Positions 1 through 5,911 of a DNA stretch of 5,911 nt are shown here, piece after piece (positions within the stretch are counted from its first letter, which is position 1; each line of letters starts with the position of its first letter). The DNA lies in assembly GCA_005788205.1 (NCBI GenBank), contig SXYT01000113.1:1-5911 (forward strand), read 5' to 3'. This DNA is from Actinomycetota bacterium. Its GTDB lineage: Bacteria > Actinomycetota > Acidimicrobiia > Acidimicrobiales > Ilumatobacteraceae. The notes beneath the pieces are model-generated. The model did not search any database, was not told the origin of the DNA, and saw only the letters and a list, made by a program, of their open reading frames with translations. The translations under genes and the position numbers were made by a program.

Positions 1-1
1 C

Positions 2-1171
2 GTGAAGTTCAAGAAGCTCGTCGGTGGCGGCTCCATGAGCATCGTCAACCAGACGATCCCGCGCGCGCTGCGCCGACTCGGGTACAACCCGCAGCAGGTG
101 GACGACATCACCCGTTACATCGACGAGAACAAGTCGATCCTCGGCGCGCCGCACCTCGAGTCGAACCACATCGCCGTGTTCGCGTGCTCCATGGGTGACA
201 ACACCATCCACTACGAGGGCCACGTCCGCATGATGGGGGCCGTCCAGCCGTTCATCTCGGGCGCCATCTCCAAGACGGTGAACATGCCCGAGGAGGCGAC
301 CATCGAGGACGTCGAGGCGCTGCACCTGCTGTCCTGGGAGCTCGGCATCAAGGCTGTCGCCATCTACCGCGACAACTGCAAGGTCGGCCAGCCGCTCAGC
401 ACGGTGAAGAAGGACGACGACAAGGCCGATGACGCCGCGTCTGCTCCTGCCGTCGCCGGTGCCGCCCAGGTCGTGGAGCGCATCGTCGAGAAGATCGTGA
501 CCCAGCCGGTCCGCCAGAAGCTGCCGCGCTCCCGCAGGGGCCGCACCTTCGAGTTCCGGGTGGCCGACTGCAAGGGCTTCGCGAACATCGGCGAGTACGA
601 GGACGGCCGCCCCGGCGAGCTGTTCCTGACGGTGTCGAAGCAGGGCTCCACCCTCTCGGGGATCATGGACGCCTTCGCCAAGTCGATCTCGTACGGCCTG
701 CAATACGGCGTGCCGCTGCGCGCCTTCGTGGAGGCCTTCACGAACATGCGCTTCGAGCCCGCCGGCATGACCGATGACCCGGACATCCGCATCGCGAACT
801 CGATCATGGACTACCTCTTCCGCCGACTGGCGCTCGAGTACATGTCCTACGACGAGCGTGCCGAGCTCGGCATCTTCAGCCGCGACGAGCGCATCCAGCC
901 GACGCTGCCCGGCGTCGAGGAGTCGGTCGTCGAGACATCGAACGGGACCGACATCCAGACGGACCCGAAGACCATCCCCGGTGCGGACGATCTGGCCCAG
1001 TCGATCGAGCTCGGCACCGCGCCGACGGCACCGGTCAGCGACCACTCGGCACCGCACGGCGTGGTGCGCCACAGCGACGCACCGATGTGCATGATGTGCG
1101 GTGTGCAGATGCAGCGCGCGGGTTCCTGCCACGCGTGCCCCAGCTGCGGCTCCACCAGCGGCTGCAGCTGA
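2..1171 (+). CDS. nrdJ: Cobalamin-dependent (class II) ribonucleotide reductase, C-terminal part (5'-truncated by window)
   Basis: This is the last 389 codons of the B12-dependent ribonucleotide reductase, which reduces ribonucleotides to deoxyribonucleotides in the cytoplasm using adenosylcobalamin as radical source. The frame is open at the window edge; the GTG at base 2 is internal, and full-length relatives are far longer. Residues below are numbered from base 2. The block at 73-104 (GHVRMMGAVQPFISGAISKT, then VNMPEE) and the following region ending IYRDNCKVGQPLS are characteristic of the large NrdJ family. A charged, Ala-rich linker with an ERIVEKIV element spans about 136-168. A conserved C-terminal domain (about 169-293) contains YEDGRPGELF, LQYGVPL and PDIRIANSIMDYLFR. 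An acidic, low-complexity stretch (about 294-355) leads to a Cys-rich tail with C363/C366, C376/C379/C382 and C388, ending TSGCS. Such tails are thought to bind zinc and/or relay reducing equivalents to the active site. Most of the catalytic barrel is outside the window. The gene ends 25 bp before a strong hairpin and seems transcriptionally separate from the sulfatase operon. Confidence 0.95.
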   Translation: MKFKKLVGGGSMSIVNQTIPRALRRLGYNPQQVDDITRYIDENKSILGAPHLESNHIAVFACSMGDNTIHYEGHVRMMGAVQPFISGAISKTVNMPEEATIEDVEALHLLSWELGIKAVAIYRDNCKVGQPLSTVKKDDDKADDAASAPAVAGAAQVVERIVEKIVTQPVRQKLPRSRRGRTFEFRVADCKGFANIGEYEDGRPGELFLTVSKQGSTLSGIMDAFAKSISYGLQYGVPLRAFVEAFTNMRFEPAGMTDDPDIRIANSIMDYLFRRLALEYMSYDERAELGIFSRDERIQPTLPGVEESVVETSNGTDIQTDPKTIPGADDLAQSIELGTAPTAPVSDHSAPHGVVRHSDAPMCMMCGVQMQRAGSCHACPSCGSTSGCS

Positions 1172-1195
1172 CACCGCGGAACCACACAGACAGAT

Positions 1196-1227
1196 GGAAC
1201 GGCCCGGGGGAGACCCCGGGCCGTTCC
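1196..1227 (+). terminator. Perfect 14-bp GC-rich hairpin, probable nrdJ transcription terminator
   Basis: Bases 1196-1209 (GGAACGGCCCGGGG) are the exact reverse complement of 1214-1227, closed by a GAGA tetraloop (GNRA type) at 1210-1213. The hairpin begins 25 bp after the nrdJ stop codon. No T-tract follows (the next bases are GCATCCCGGG), so it is not a classical E. coli-style intrinsic terminator. T-poor hairpins after genes are common in high-GC actinomycetes and are usually read as terminators. Because the stem is a perfect palindrome it would form on either strand, but only + strand genes flank it. An mRNA 3'-end stabilising role is the alternative. Confidence 0.8.
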
Positions 1228-1268
1228 GCATCCCGGGTCGGGTGCCTCGCGGGGCCATGCCTTAGTGT

Positions 1269-1286
1269 CGGAGTGCCCGGAGTGCC
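1269..1286. repeat. Exact tandem duplication of a 9-bp unit (CGGAGTGCC x2)
   Basis: CGGAGTGCC at 1269-1277 is followed directly by an identical copy at 1278-1286, just upstream of the ribosome binding site of the alkyl-sulfatase-like gene. The second copy contributes to a small hairpin (1274-1291). A tandem 9-mer with no spacer could be a replication-slippage product or a direct-repeat operator half-site pair. The sequence alone does not decide. Confidence 0.6.
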
Positions 1287-1291
1287 GGGCA
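1274..1291 (+). promoter_or_regulatory. Small leader hairpin abutting the Shine-Dalgarno sequence
   Basis: TGCCCGG (1274-1280) pairs perfectly with CCGGGCA (1285-1291) around an AGTG loop. The last base of the stem, A1291, is also the first base of the AGGAGG ribosome binding site. If the hairpin forms in the mRNA it sits immediately against the SD and could modulate ribosome access or protect the 5' end. The 7-bp stem is short, and high GC content makes chance pairings likely, so a regulatory role is only an inference. Confidence 0.35.
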
Positions 1292-1296
1292 GGAGG
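1291..1296 (+). promoter_or_regulatory. Ribosome binding site (AGGAGG) for the alkyl-sulfatase-like gene
   Basis: This is a full consensus Shine-Dalgarno hexamer. Two adjacent in-frame GTG codons follow, at 1302 (5-nt spacing) and 1305 (8-nt spacing). The second spacing is nearer the usual optimum, so the true start may be one codon downstream of the annotated one. The strength of this site compared with the weaker sites of the next two genes fits it being the main ribosome entry point of the operon. Confidence 0.85.
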
Positions 1297-1301
1297 CGCA
1301 A

Positions 1302-2996
1302 GTGGTGACACGCAGTTTCGACAGCTCGGACCGCAACGTGGTCTCCGCACCGAACGGTGCCCGCGTGCACCGGGACCACCTGGCCCAGAACGAGATCATC
1401 CGCCGCGAGTTCTACGAGGTCCGCCCCGGCGCATGGTGCCTCGTCGGCAACGGCCTGTCCAACCAGACCTTCATCGACGCACCCGAGGGCATCATCGCGT
1501 TCGACACCGGTGAGTCCGTCCAGGAGATGGCGCTCGCGCTCACGGAGCTTCGCCGCCGCACGGACAGGCCCATCGCGGCCGTCGTGTACACCCACTTCCA
1601 CTACGTCGAGGGCACCCAGGCCGTGCTGGATGAGGGCAACTGCGCCCGCCCGCTGCCCATCCACGGGCACCGCCGCATCGCGCCGAACAAGGCCCGCATA
1701 TCAGGCGAGATCGCCCCGGCGTACGGGCGAGGTCTGGTGGAGCAGTTCGCGATCGTGATGCCCGCCGAGGGCCCTGACGGGCTCGTGAACGTGGGTCTCG
1801 GGTTCTCCTACCGCAACCCCGCGCATGCCCCTGCGACCCCGGGGTACCTGCCCGTGACCCGTGAGCTCCCGGACGAGGGTGAGATCACGATCGCGGGTGC
1901 GCGCGTGCTCGTGCGCCACTCGCCGAGCGACAGCGATGACTCCGTGAACTTCTTCTTCCCGGACACGGGGGTGTGCGTGCACAACACGGTGTGGCCGTTG
2001 CTGTTCAACGTGTACGCGATCCGCGGCGAGGAGTACCGCGACCCGCGGGTGCTGATCCCCGGAATCGAGAACATCATCGGATGGGCGCCGGAGCACCTGA
2101 TCGCCACGCACGGGCCGCCGCTGTCGGGGGCGCAGGACATCAGGGCCAAGTCGGAGCGTTATCGCGACTCCATCCAGTTCATGTGGGACCAGACGGTGCG
2201 CGCCGTCAACAAGGGCTGGACGATGGACGAGATCGCTTCCCGAGTGACCCTGCCGGCGCTCTACGACCAGGACTACCTGACTAGCGAGAGGTACGGAGTG
2301 ACCGAGCACCACCTGCGCCAGATCTACACCGGCCTGCGCGGGTGGTTCGACGGTGAGGAGTCGAAGTTGTTCCCGCTGGAGCCCGACGAGCGCTTCGCCC
2401 GGTTGATCACGGGGTTCGGCGGCCGGGAGGAGGTCGCACGGCAGGCATCCGCCGCCCTGGACGGGGACGAGATCAGGTGGGGGGTGGAGCTCGCCACCTG
2501 GCTCGCACGCTCGCCGGGGGCCTCGCAGGCGGACCGTGACCTCCTTGCCCGCGGACTGCGGCTCGTCGCGGAGCGCACGCCGGCGGCGAACATCCGCAAC
2601 TGGGCGGTCACCCGCGCCAGGCACCTGGACGGCCAGACCCCGATGGACAGGTTCATGACGCACTCGTTCGGGGCGAAATCAATCGCGCACGCCGCATCCA
2701 CTGACCTCGTGCACACCCTGCGCGTGCTGCTCGACCCTGCGCGTGCCGGGGGAGTGAGCGCGCACCTGTGCATCACGGTGGACGGCGAGGCGGCCGGGCT
2801 GAGGGTGCGCAACTGTGTCGCAGTGCCGACAGACGGCAAGGGTGCAACGGCCACGGCATCGATGACCCGGGCGACGTTCGTGTCCGTGCTGTCGGGGAAG
2901 ACGAAGTGGTCGGAGGCCGACATCGAGGTCGCCGGTGATGCCTCCGTCGTCGATGCAGTCCGCCGTTGCATGGACCACCCGTGCCTGTCAGCGTGA
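1302..2996 (+). CDS. Alkyl-sulfatase-like metallo-beta-lactamase-fold protein with atypical metal motif
   Basis: This 564-residue protein resembles the SdsA1/BDS1 alkyl-sulfatase family, whose members hydrolyse primary or secondary alkyl sulfates with a two-zinc metallo-beta-lactamase (MBL) site. The MBL-like domain covers about 35-275 (GNGLSNQTFIDAPEGIIAFD, then YTHFHYVEGTQ at about 96-106). An alkyl-sulfatase dimerisation region follows (about 275-405, with RYRDSIQFMWDQTVRAVNKG and later RYGVTEHHLRQIYTGLRGWF). The C-terminal SCP2/sterol-carrier-like domain (about 448-560, from MDRFM) usually holds the hydrophobic tail of the substrate. Oddly, the canonical HxHxDH reads H98-F-H100-Y-V102-E103, losing the Asp and the second-site His. 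The downstream acidic ligand positions also look changed (D212/D213/S214 and N228 by eye alignment), although H270 in THGPP is kept. It may bind one metal, use a different metal set, or have another reaction. No signal peptide is visible, so it is probably cytoplasmic. The start is GTG 1302, or 1305, after AGGAGG. It is the first gene of the apparent operon, and the sulfatase begins 7 bp after its stop. Family assignment is firm; activity is uncertain. Confidence 0.87.
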   Translation: MVTRSFDSSDRNVVSAPNGARVHRDHLAQNEIIRREFYEVRPGAWCLVGNGLSNQTFIDAPEGIIAFDTGESVQEMALALTELRRRTDRPIAAVVYTHFHYVEGTQAVLDEGNCARPLPIHGHRRIAPNKARISGEIAPAYGRGLVEQFAIVMPAEGPDGLVNVGLGFSYRNPAHAPATPGYLPVTRELPDEGEITIAGARVLVRHSPSDSDDSVNFFFPDTGVCVHNTVWPLLFNVYAIRGEEYRDPRVLIPGIENIIGWAPEHLIATHGPPLSGAQDIRAKSERYRDSIQFMWDQTVRAVNKGWTMDEIASRVTLPALYDQDYLTSERYGVTEHHLRQIYTGLRGWFDGEESKLFPLEPDERFARLITGFGGREEVARQASAALDGDEIRWGVELATWLARSPGASQADRDLLARGLRLVAERTPAANIRNWAVTRARHLDGQTPMDRFMTHSFGAKSIAHAASTDLVHTLRVLLDPARAGGVSAHLCITVDGEAAGLRVRNCVAVPTDGKGATATASMTRATFVSVLSGKTKWSEADIEVAGDASVVDAVRRCMDHPCLSA

Positions 2997-3000
2997 GGAA
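2995..3000 (+). promoter_or_regulatory. Ribosome binding site (GAGGAA) overlapping the upstream stop codon; sets the sulfatase start
   Basis: GAGGAA at 2995-3000 overlaps the TGA stop (2994-2996) of the preceding gene and lies 3 nt before ATG 3004 (5 nt from its AGG core). The open frame extends upstream to an ATG at 2935, but that would add 23 residues encoded inside the preceding gene with no family resemblance. This site therefore supports 3004 as the start. The overlap with the stop suggests translational coupling. Confidence 0.7.
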
Positions 3001-3003
3001 CCG

Positions 3004-5367
3004 ATGACGGGCGCACCGCAGCAGACGGTCCCCACGGGGCCCGCGATTCCTTTCGCCACGGTGCCGTTCGCGGGTGTCACCGGCCGGCTGGTCGGCGAGT
3101 CGGAGCCCTCGCGCCCCGAGGTGGCTCTGCCGGCGACTGATGCACCGAACATCGTCCTCGTGCTGCTCGACGACGTGGGCTTCGGCACCTGCAGCACGTT
3201 CGGCGGCCCCGTGCCGACCCCCGCCCTTGACCGCGTGGCGGCGAACGGGCTTCGCTTCAACCAGTTCCACACCACCGCACTGTGCTCGCCCACGCGCGCC
3301 GCGATGCTGACGGGGCGCAATCACCACGCCGTGCACATGGGGAACATCCCCGAGGGGGCGAGCGGGTTCCCCGGCTACGACTGCATCATCCCGAAGGAGG
3401 CAGCAACGGTCGCCGAGATCCTGCGCCAGTACGGCTACTCCACCGGTGCGTTCGGCAAGTGGCACGTGACCCCGGCGCACGAGCAGACCCTGACCGGCCC
3501 GTTCGACAGGTGGCCGACGGGACTCGGCTTCGAGCGTTTCTACGGGATCCTCAGCGCGGAGGCGAGCCAGTTCGAGCCGCCGATGTTCGACCAGACGACG
3601 CCCGTGATGCCCTACGAGGGCCGCGACGATTACCACATGAGCGAGGACATCACGGAGAAGGCGATCGCGTGGATGCGCCTGCAGCGCGCGTCGAACCCGC
3701 ACCGCCCGTTCTTCACGTACCTCGCCACCGGCGCCATGCACTGCCCGCACCATGTGTGGCCGGAGTACATCGAGCGCTTCAAGGGCCGGTTCGACGGCGG
3801 GTGGGACGAACTTCGCGACGGGGTCTTCCGCCGGCAGCTGGAGCTCGGTGTCATCCCCGGGGGCACGGTGCTCACCCCGCGCCCGCCGGAGATCCCATCG
3901 TGGGAGGAGTACCCGGACAGGTACAAGCCGGTGGCGGCGCGGCTGATGGAGGTGTTCGCCGGCTTCATGGCCCACACCGACGAGCAGGTCGGCAAGTTGC
4001 TGGACGCGGTCGAGGAGATGGGCGAGGCGGACAACACTCTCTTCATCTACGTCACGGGAGACAACGGCGCGTCCGCCGAGGGGACGGTGAACGGCGCGTG
4101 GAGCGCGCCGTCGTTCCAGAACGGCCTGCCGGAGGAACCGGAGTGGCTGCTCGAGCACATGGACGACTTCGGGTCCGCGCGCTGCGAGAACCACTACAAC
4201 CTGGCGTGGGCCTGGGCGCTCGACTCGCCGTTCCAGTGGATGAAGCAGATTGCCTCCCACTTCGGCGGCACGCGCAATGCGATGGCGGTGCAGTGGCCGC
4301 GGCGCATCAAGGACGCGGGCGCGCTGCGCAGCAACTTCCACCACGTGACCGACATCTTCCCGACGCTGCTCGACGCGGCTGGGATCGAGGCACCGAGCCA
4401 CGTGAACGGGCTCGCCCAGATGCCGGTCGACGGCGTCTCGATGGTTCCCGTCATGGAGTCCACCGCCGCGCCGGAGAACCACGTGACCCAGTACTTCGAG
4501 ATGTTCGGGAACAGGGCGATCTACCACGACGGCTGGATCGCCTCCTGCTTCCACGGGCGGCTTCCGTGGAAGCGCTTCGACTCGGCGCCATTCGACGGCC
4601 CGCAGGAGAAGTGGGAGCTCTACGACATCCGCAACGACTTCTCCCAGGGCAGGGACCTCGCGGCGGCGCACCCCGAGAAGCTCGCTTCGTTGCTGGAGCT
4701 GTTCGACACGGAGGCGCGGCGCAACAACGTGTACCCGTTGAAGGAGCCGGGCCAGACGTTCGGCGCCAGGTACGCAGTGCACGACTCCCTGCGCGGGTTG
4801 ACCAAGATGACCTACACCGACGTCCACCAACGCATGCCGGAGCGCTCCGTTGTCAACCTGAAGAACTGCTCTTTCCGCATCACTGCCGAGATCGCGGTTC
4901 CCGAGCGCGGGTGCGAGGGCGTGATCGTGGCCCAGGGCGGGAACATGGCTGGCTGGTCGCTGTATGTGGGGCCGGACGGCAGGCCCCGGTACCACTACAA
5001 CTGGCTGGGCCACGAGCACTACGTTGCCGTGTCGCGCGCGGTGCTCACGCCGGGCCGCAGGACCGTCGTGATCGACCATGCCTACGATGGCGGCATGGGC
5101 GGGGGAGGCGACTCCGTGATGCGTATCGACGGCGAGCCTGTCGGGCACGTGCGCGTGGAGAGGTCCGTGCCCGTCATCTTCTCGATCAGCGGCGAGACGT
5201 TCGACGTGGGACTGGACAGCGGTGCAGCGGTGGGTGACTACCCGCACGTGTACAGGTTCACGGGACGAATCAACGCAGTGACGCTGGAGCGCCTGAGCGA
5301 GCCGCCGGCGGATGTGCGCGCCCTCATCGAGGATGCCGAGTTCCGCGCGAGCCTGGCAGTGCAGTGA
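3004..5367 (+). CDS. Formylglycine-dependent (type I) sulfatase, AtsA-like arylsulfatase
   Basis: This 787-residue enzyme should hydrolyse sulfate esters to an alcohol or phenol plus sulfate. The catalytic alkaline-phosphatase-fold domain spans about 47-480. Visible active-site residues are D56/D57 in LLDDVGFG (metal); C94 in the CSPTR signature followed by AAMLTGR, the cysteine that formylglycine-generating enzyme converts to formylglycine; K152 and H154 in FGKWH; H246 in GAMHCPHH; D353/N354 in TGDNG (metal); and K414 before SHFGGTRN. All expected catalytic positions appear intact. The C-terminal region (about 616-783) is a beta-rich, jelly-roll/LamG-like domain with a Gly-rich loop (YDGGMGGGGD), as in large actinobacterial AtsA/AtsD-type sulfatases of similar length. 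No signal peptide or membrane segment is seen, which points to a cytoplasmic enzyme needing substrate uptake. The start is ATG 3004, set by GAGGAA over the previous stop. It is the middle gene of the apparent operon, and the next ATG overlaps its stop. The maturase gene is not in the window. Arylsulfatase versus alkyl or steroid sulfatase specificity cannot be told from sequence. Confidence 0.96.
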   Translation: MTGAPQQTVPTGPAIPFATVPFAGVTGRLVGESEPSRPEVALPATDAPNIVLVLLDDVGFGTCSTFGGPVPTPALDRVAANGLRFNQFHTTALCSPTRAAMLTGRNHHAVHMGNIPEGASGFPGYDCIIPKEAATVAEILRQYGYSTGAFGKWHVTPAHEQTLTGPFDRWPTGLGFERFYGILSAEASQFEPPMFDQTTPVMPYEGRDDYHMSEDITEKAIAWMRLQRASNPHRPFFTYLATGAMHCPHHVWPEYIERFKGRFDGGWDELRDGVFRRQLELGVIPGGTVLTPRPPEIPSWEEYPDRYKPVAARLMEVFAGFMAHTDEQVGKLLDAVEEMGEADNTLFIYVTGDNGASAEGTVNGAWSAPSFQNGLPEEPEWLLEHMDDFGSARCENHYNLAWAWALDSPFQWMKQIASHFGGTRNAMAVQWPRRIKDAGALRSNFHHVTDIFPTLLDAAGIEAPSHVNGLAQMPVDGVSMVPVMESTAAPENHVTQYFEMFGNRAIYHDGWIASCFHGRLPWKRFDSAPFDGPQEKWELYDIRNDFSQGRDLAAAHPEKLASLLELFDTEARRNNVYPLKEPGQTFGARYAVHDSLRGLTKMTYTDVHQRMPERSVVNLKNCSFRITAEIAVPERGCEGVIVAQGGNMAGWSLYVGPDGRPRYHYNWLGHEHYVAVSRAVLTPGRRTVVIDHAYDGGMGGGGDSVMRIDGEPVGHVRVERSVPVIFSISGETFDVGLDSGAAVGDYPHVYRFTGRINAVTLERLSEPPADVRALIEDAEFRASLAVQ

Positions 5368-5911
5368 TGGGCGACGGGCAGTCCGCCGTCGTGATGATCC
5401 CGTCGCTCGGGCGGCCCGCCACCGACTTCGACCCGGTCGTGCCGGCACTGCGCGATGCAGGGCACGTGACCGTGCAGGTGGAGCCACGTCCGTCATGGGA
5501 CGGGACGCCGACGCTGCACGACATCGCCCGCGACACGGTGGAACGCCTCGAGATGCAGGGCATCACGAGGTTCAATCTCGTCGGTCACGCATTCGGCAAC
5601 AGGCTCTCCCGCACGATCACCGCCGATTACCCCGGACGCGTGGCCTCGTTGACCCTGCTCGCCGCCGGTGGGCTGGTCGAACCCGACCCGTCGCTGTGGG
5701 TGTCGCTCGGCCACTGCTTCGACCCCTCCCTCCCGCAGGAGGAGCACCTGCACCACGTGCGCACCGCTTTCTTCGCCCCGGGCAACGACCCGTCGGTCTG
5801 GCGGGAGGGATGGATGCCTGATGTGTTCAGGTACCAACGGTCCGCGGTGCAGTCCACCCCCCGCGACGACTGGTGGGGCGCCTCCGTGGAGCGGGTGCTC
5901 GTGGTGCAGGC
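5367..5911 (+). CDS. Alpha/beta-hydrolase-fold protein with Ala at the nucleophile position (3'-truncated by window)
   Basis: This frame stays open to the window edge: 181 codons plus 2 bases, beginning MGDGQSAVVMIPSLGRPATD. The ATG at 5367-5369 shares its A with the TGA stop of the sulfatase, and no strong Shine-Dalgarno precedes it. Translation is probably by termination-reinitiation. The N-terminal half has the alpha/beta-hydrolase pattern: a strand plus oxyanion-type loop (VVMIPSLGR, about 8-16), a second strand (about 34-39), a helix (TLHDIARDTVERLEMQG), and the nucleophile elbow LVGHAFGNR at about 71-79, followed by LTLLAAGGL. In most family members the elbow is GHSxG; here A75 (codon GCA at 5589-5591) replaces serine. 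The catalytic His, and part or all of the acid region, lie beyond the window. It may be a non-catalytic or non-serine member, for example acting like cofactor-free fold relatives, or part of a GHAFG subfamily. The context suggests action on a product of the upstream sulfatases. The fold call is secure; the function is unknown. Confidence 0.85.
   Translation, partial: MGDGQSAVVMIPSLGRPATDFDPVVPALRDAGHVTVQVEPRPSWDGTPTLHDIARDTVERLEMQGITRFNLVGHAFGNRLSRTITADYPGRVASLTLLAAGGLVEPDPSLWVSLGHCFDPSLPQEEHLHHVRTAFFAPGNDPSVWREGWMPDVFRYQRSAVQSTPRDDWWGASVERVLVVQ

Noticed and set aside
1263..1268. TAGTGT as a possible -10 promoter element (TANNNT) before the alkyl-sulfatase-like gene
   Set aside because: No convincing -35 hexamer lies 16-19 bp upstream, and a six-base partial match is expected by chance. 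A promoter in this gap is likely but cannot be placed from sequence alone.
847..1350. Minus-strand open frame across the nrdJ end and intergenic gap
   Set aside because: It runs antisense through the conserved NrdJ C-terminus and the terminator palindrome, with no ribosome binding site and no recognisable protein features.
2935..3003. Upstream ATG that would extend the sulfatase by 23 residues
   Set aside because: The extra residues lie inside the preceding gene and look unlike a sulfatase N-terminus. The GAGGAA site directly before ATG 3004 fits the shorter start.
5095..5115. Gly-rich run in the sulfatase C-terminal domain (GGMGGGGD) as a possible repeat expansion
   Set aside because: A Gly-rich loop at this point is, as far as I recall, usual in large AtsA-like sulfatases, so it is probably an ordinary loop of the beta-rich domain.
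3282..5237. Long + strand frame inside the sulfatase gene
   Set aside because: Its Arg/Gly/Ala-rich composition is typical of a shifted frame in high-GC DNA, and it lies wholly inside the well-supported sulfatase frame.
2773..5496. Very long (about 900 codon) open frame on the minus strand opposite the sulfatase gene
   Set aside because: It mirrors the coding strand of a confidently identified sulfatase, is dominated by Arg/Ala/Val/His/Pro, shows no recognisable domain and has no plausible start context. Long antisense frames are expected opposite genes with strong third-position GC.

Overview
The window reads as chromosomal DNA from a high-GC bacterium, most likely an actinomycete-type organism (Actinomycetota). 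This rests on G/C at almost every third codon position, tightly packed genes, GTG start codons, a cobalamin-dependent (class II) ribonucleotide reductase, and sulfatases resembling mycobacterial/actinobacterial AtsA types. The genus cannot be fixed from the sequence. All genes identified lie on the + strand. There is no RNA gene, CRISPR array, insertion sequence or phage-like feature.

Layout. (1) Bases 2-1171 are the 3' end of nrdJ, the class II ribonucleotide reductase, whose start lies upstream of the window. (2) Bases 1172-1301 are a 130-bp intergenic gap. It holds a perfect 14-bp-stem hairpin (probable nrdJ terminator), then an exact tandem 9-bp repeat and a small hairpin that abuts a strong Shine-Dalgarno sequence. 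(3) Bases 1302-2996 encode an alkyl-sulfatase-like protein with a metallo-beta-lactamase fold, whose metal-binding motif departs strongly from the canonical one. (4) Bases 3004-5367 encode a large formylglycine-type sulfatase with an intact catalytic core. (5) Bases 5367-5911 are the start of an alpha/beta-hydrolase with alanine in place of the nucleophilic serine; the gene runs off the window.

Genes 3, 4 and 5 are separated by 7 bp and by a 1-bp overlap, so they almost certainly form one translationally coupled operon. The likely theme is handling of organic sulfate esters: two unrelated sulfatase superfamilies side by side, followed by a hydrolase-fold protein that could act on the desulfated product. 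The notable point is that two of the three operon proteins lack textbook catalytic residues. The first has an altered HxHxDH metal motif and the third has GHAFG instead of GHSFG, while the central sulfatase looks fully competent. The substrate cannot be read from the sequence. The nrdJ gene is an unrelated housekeeping neighbour.
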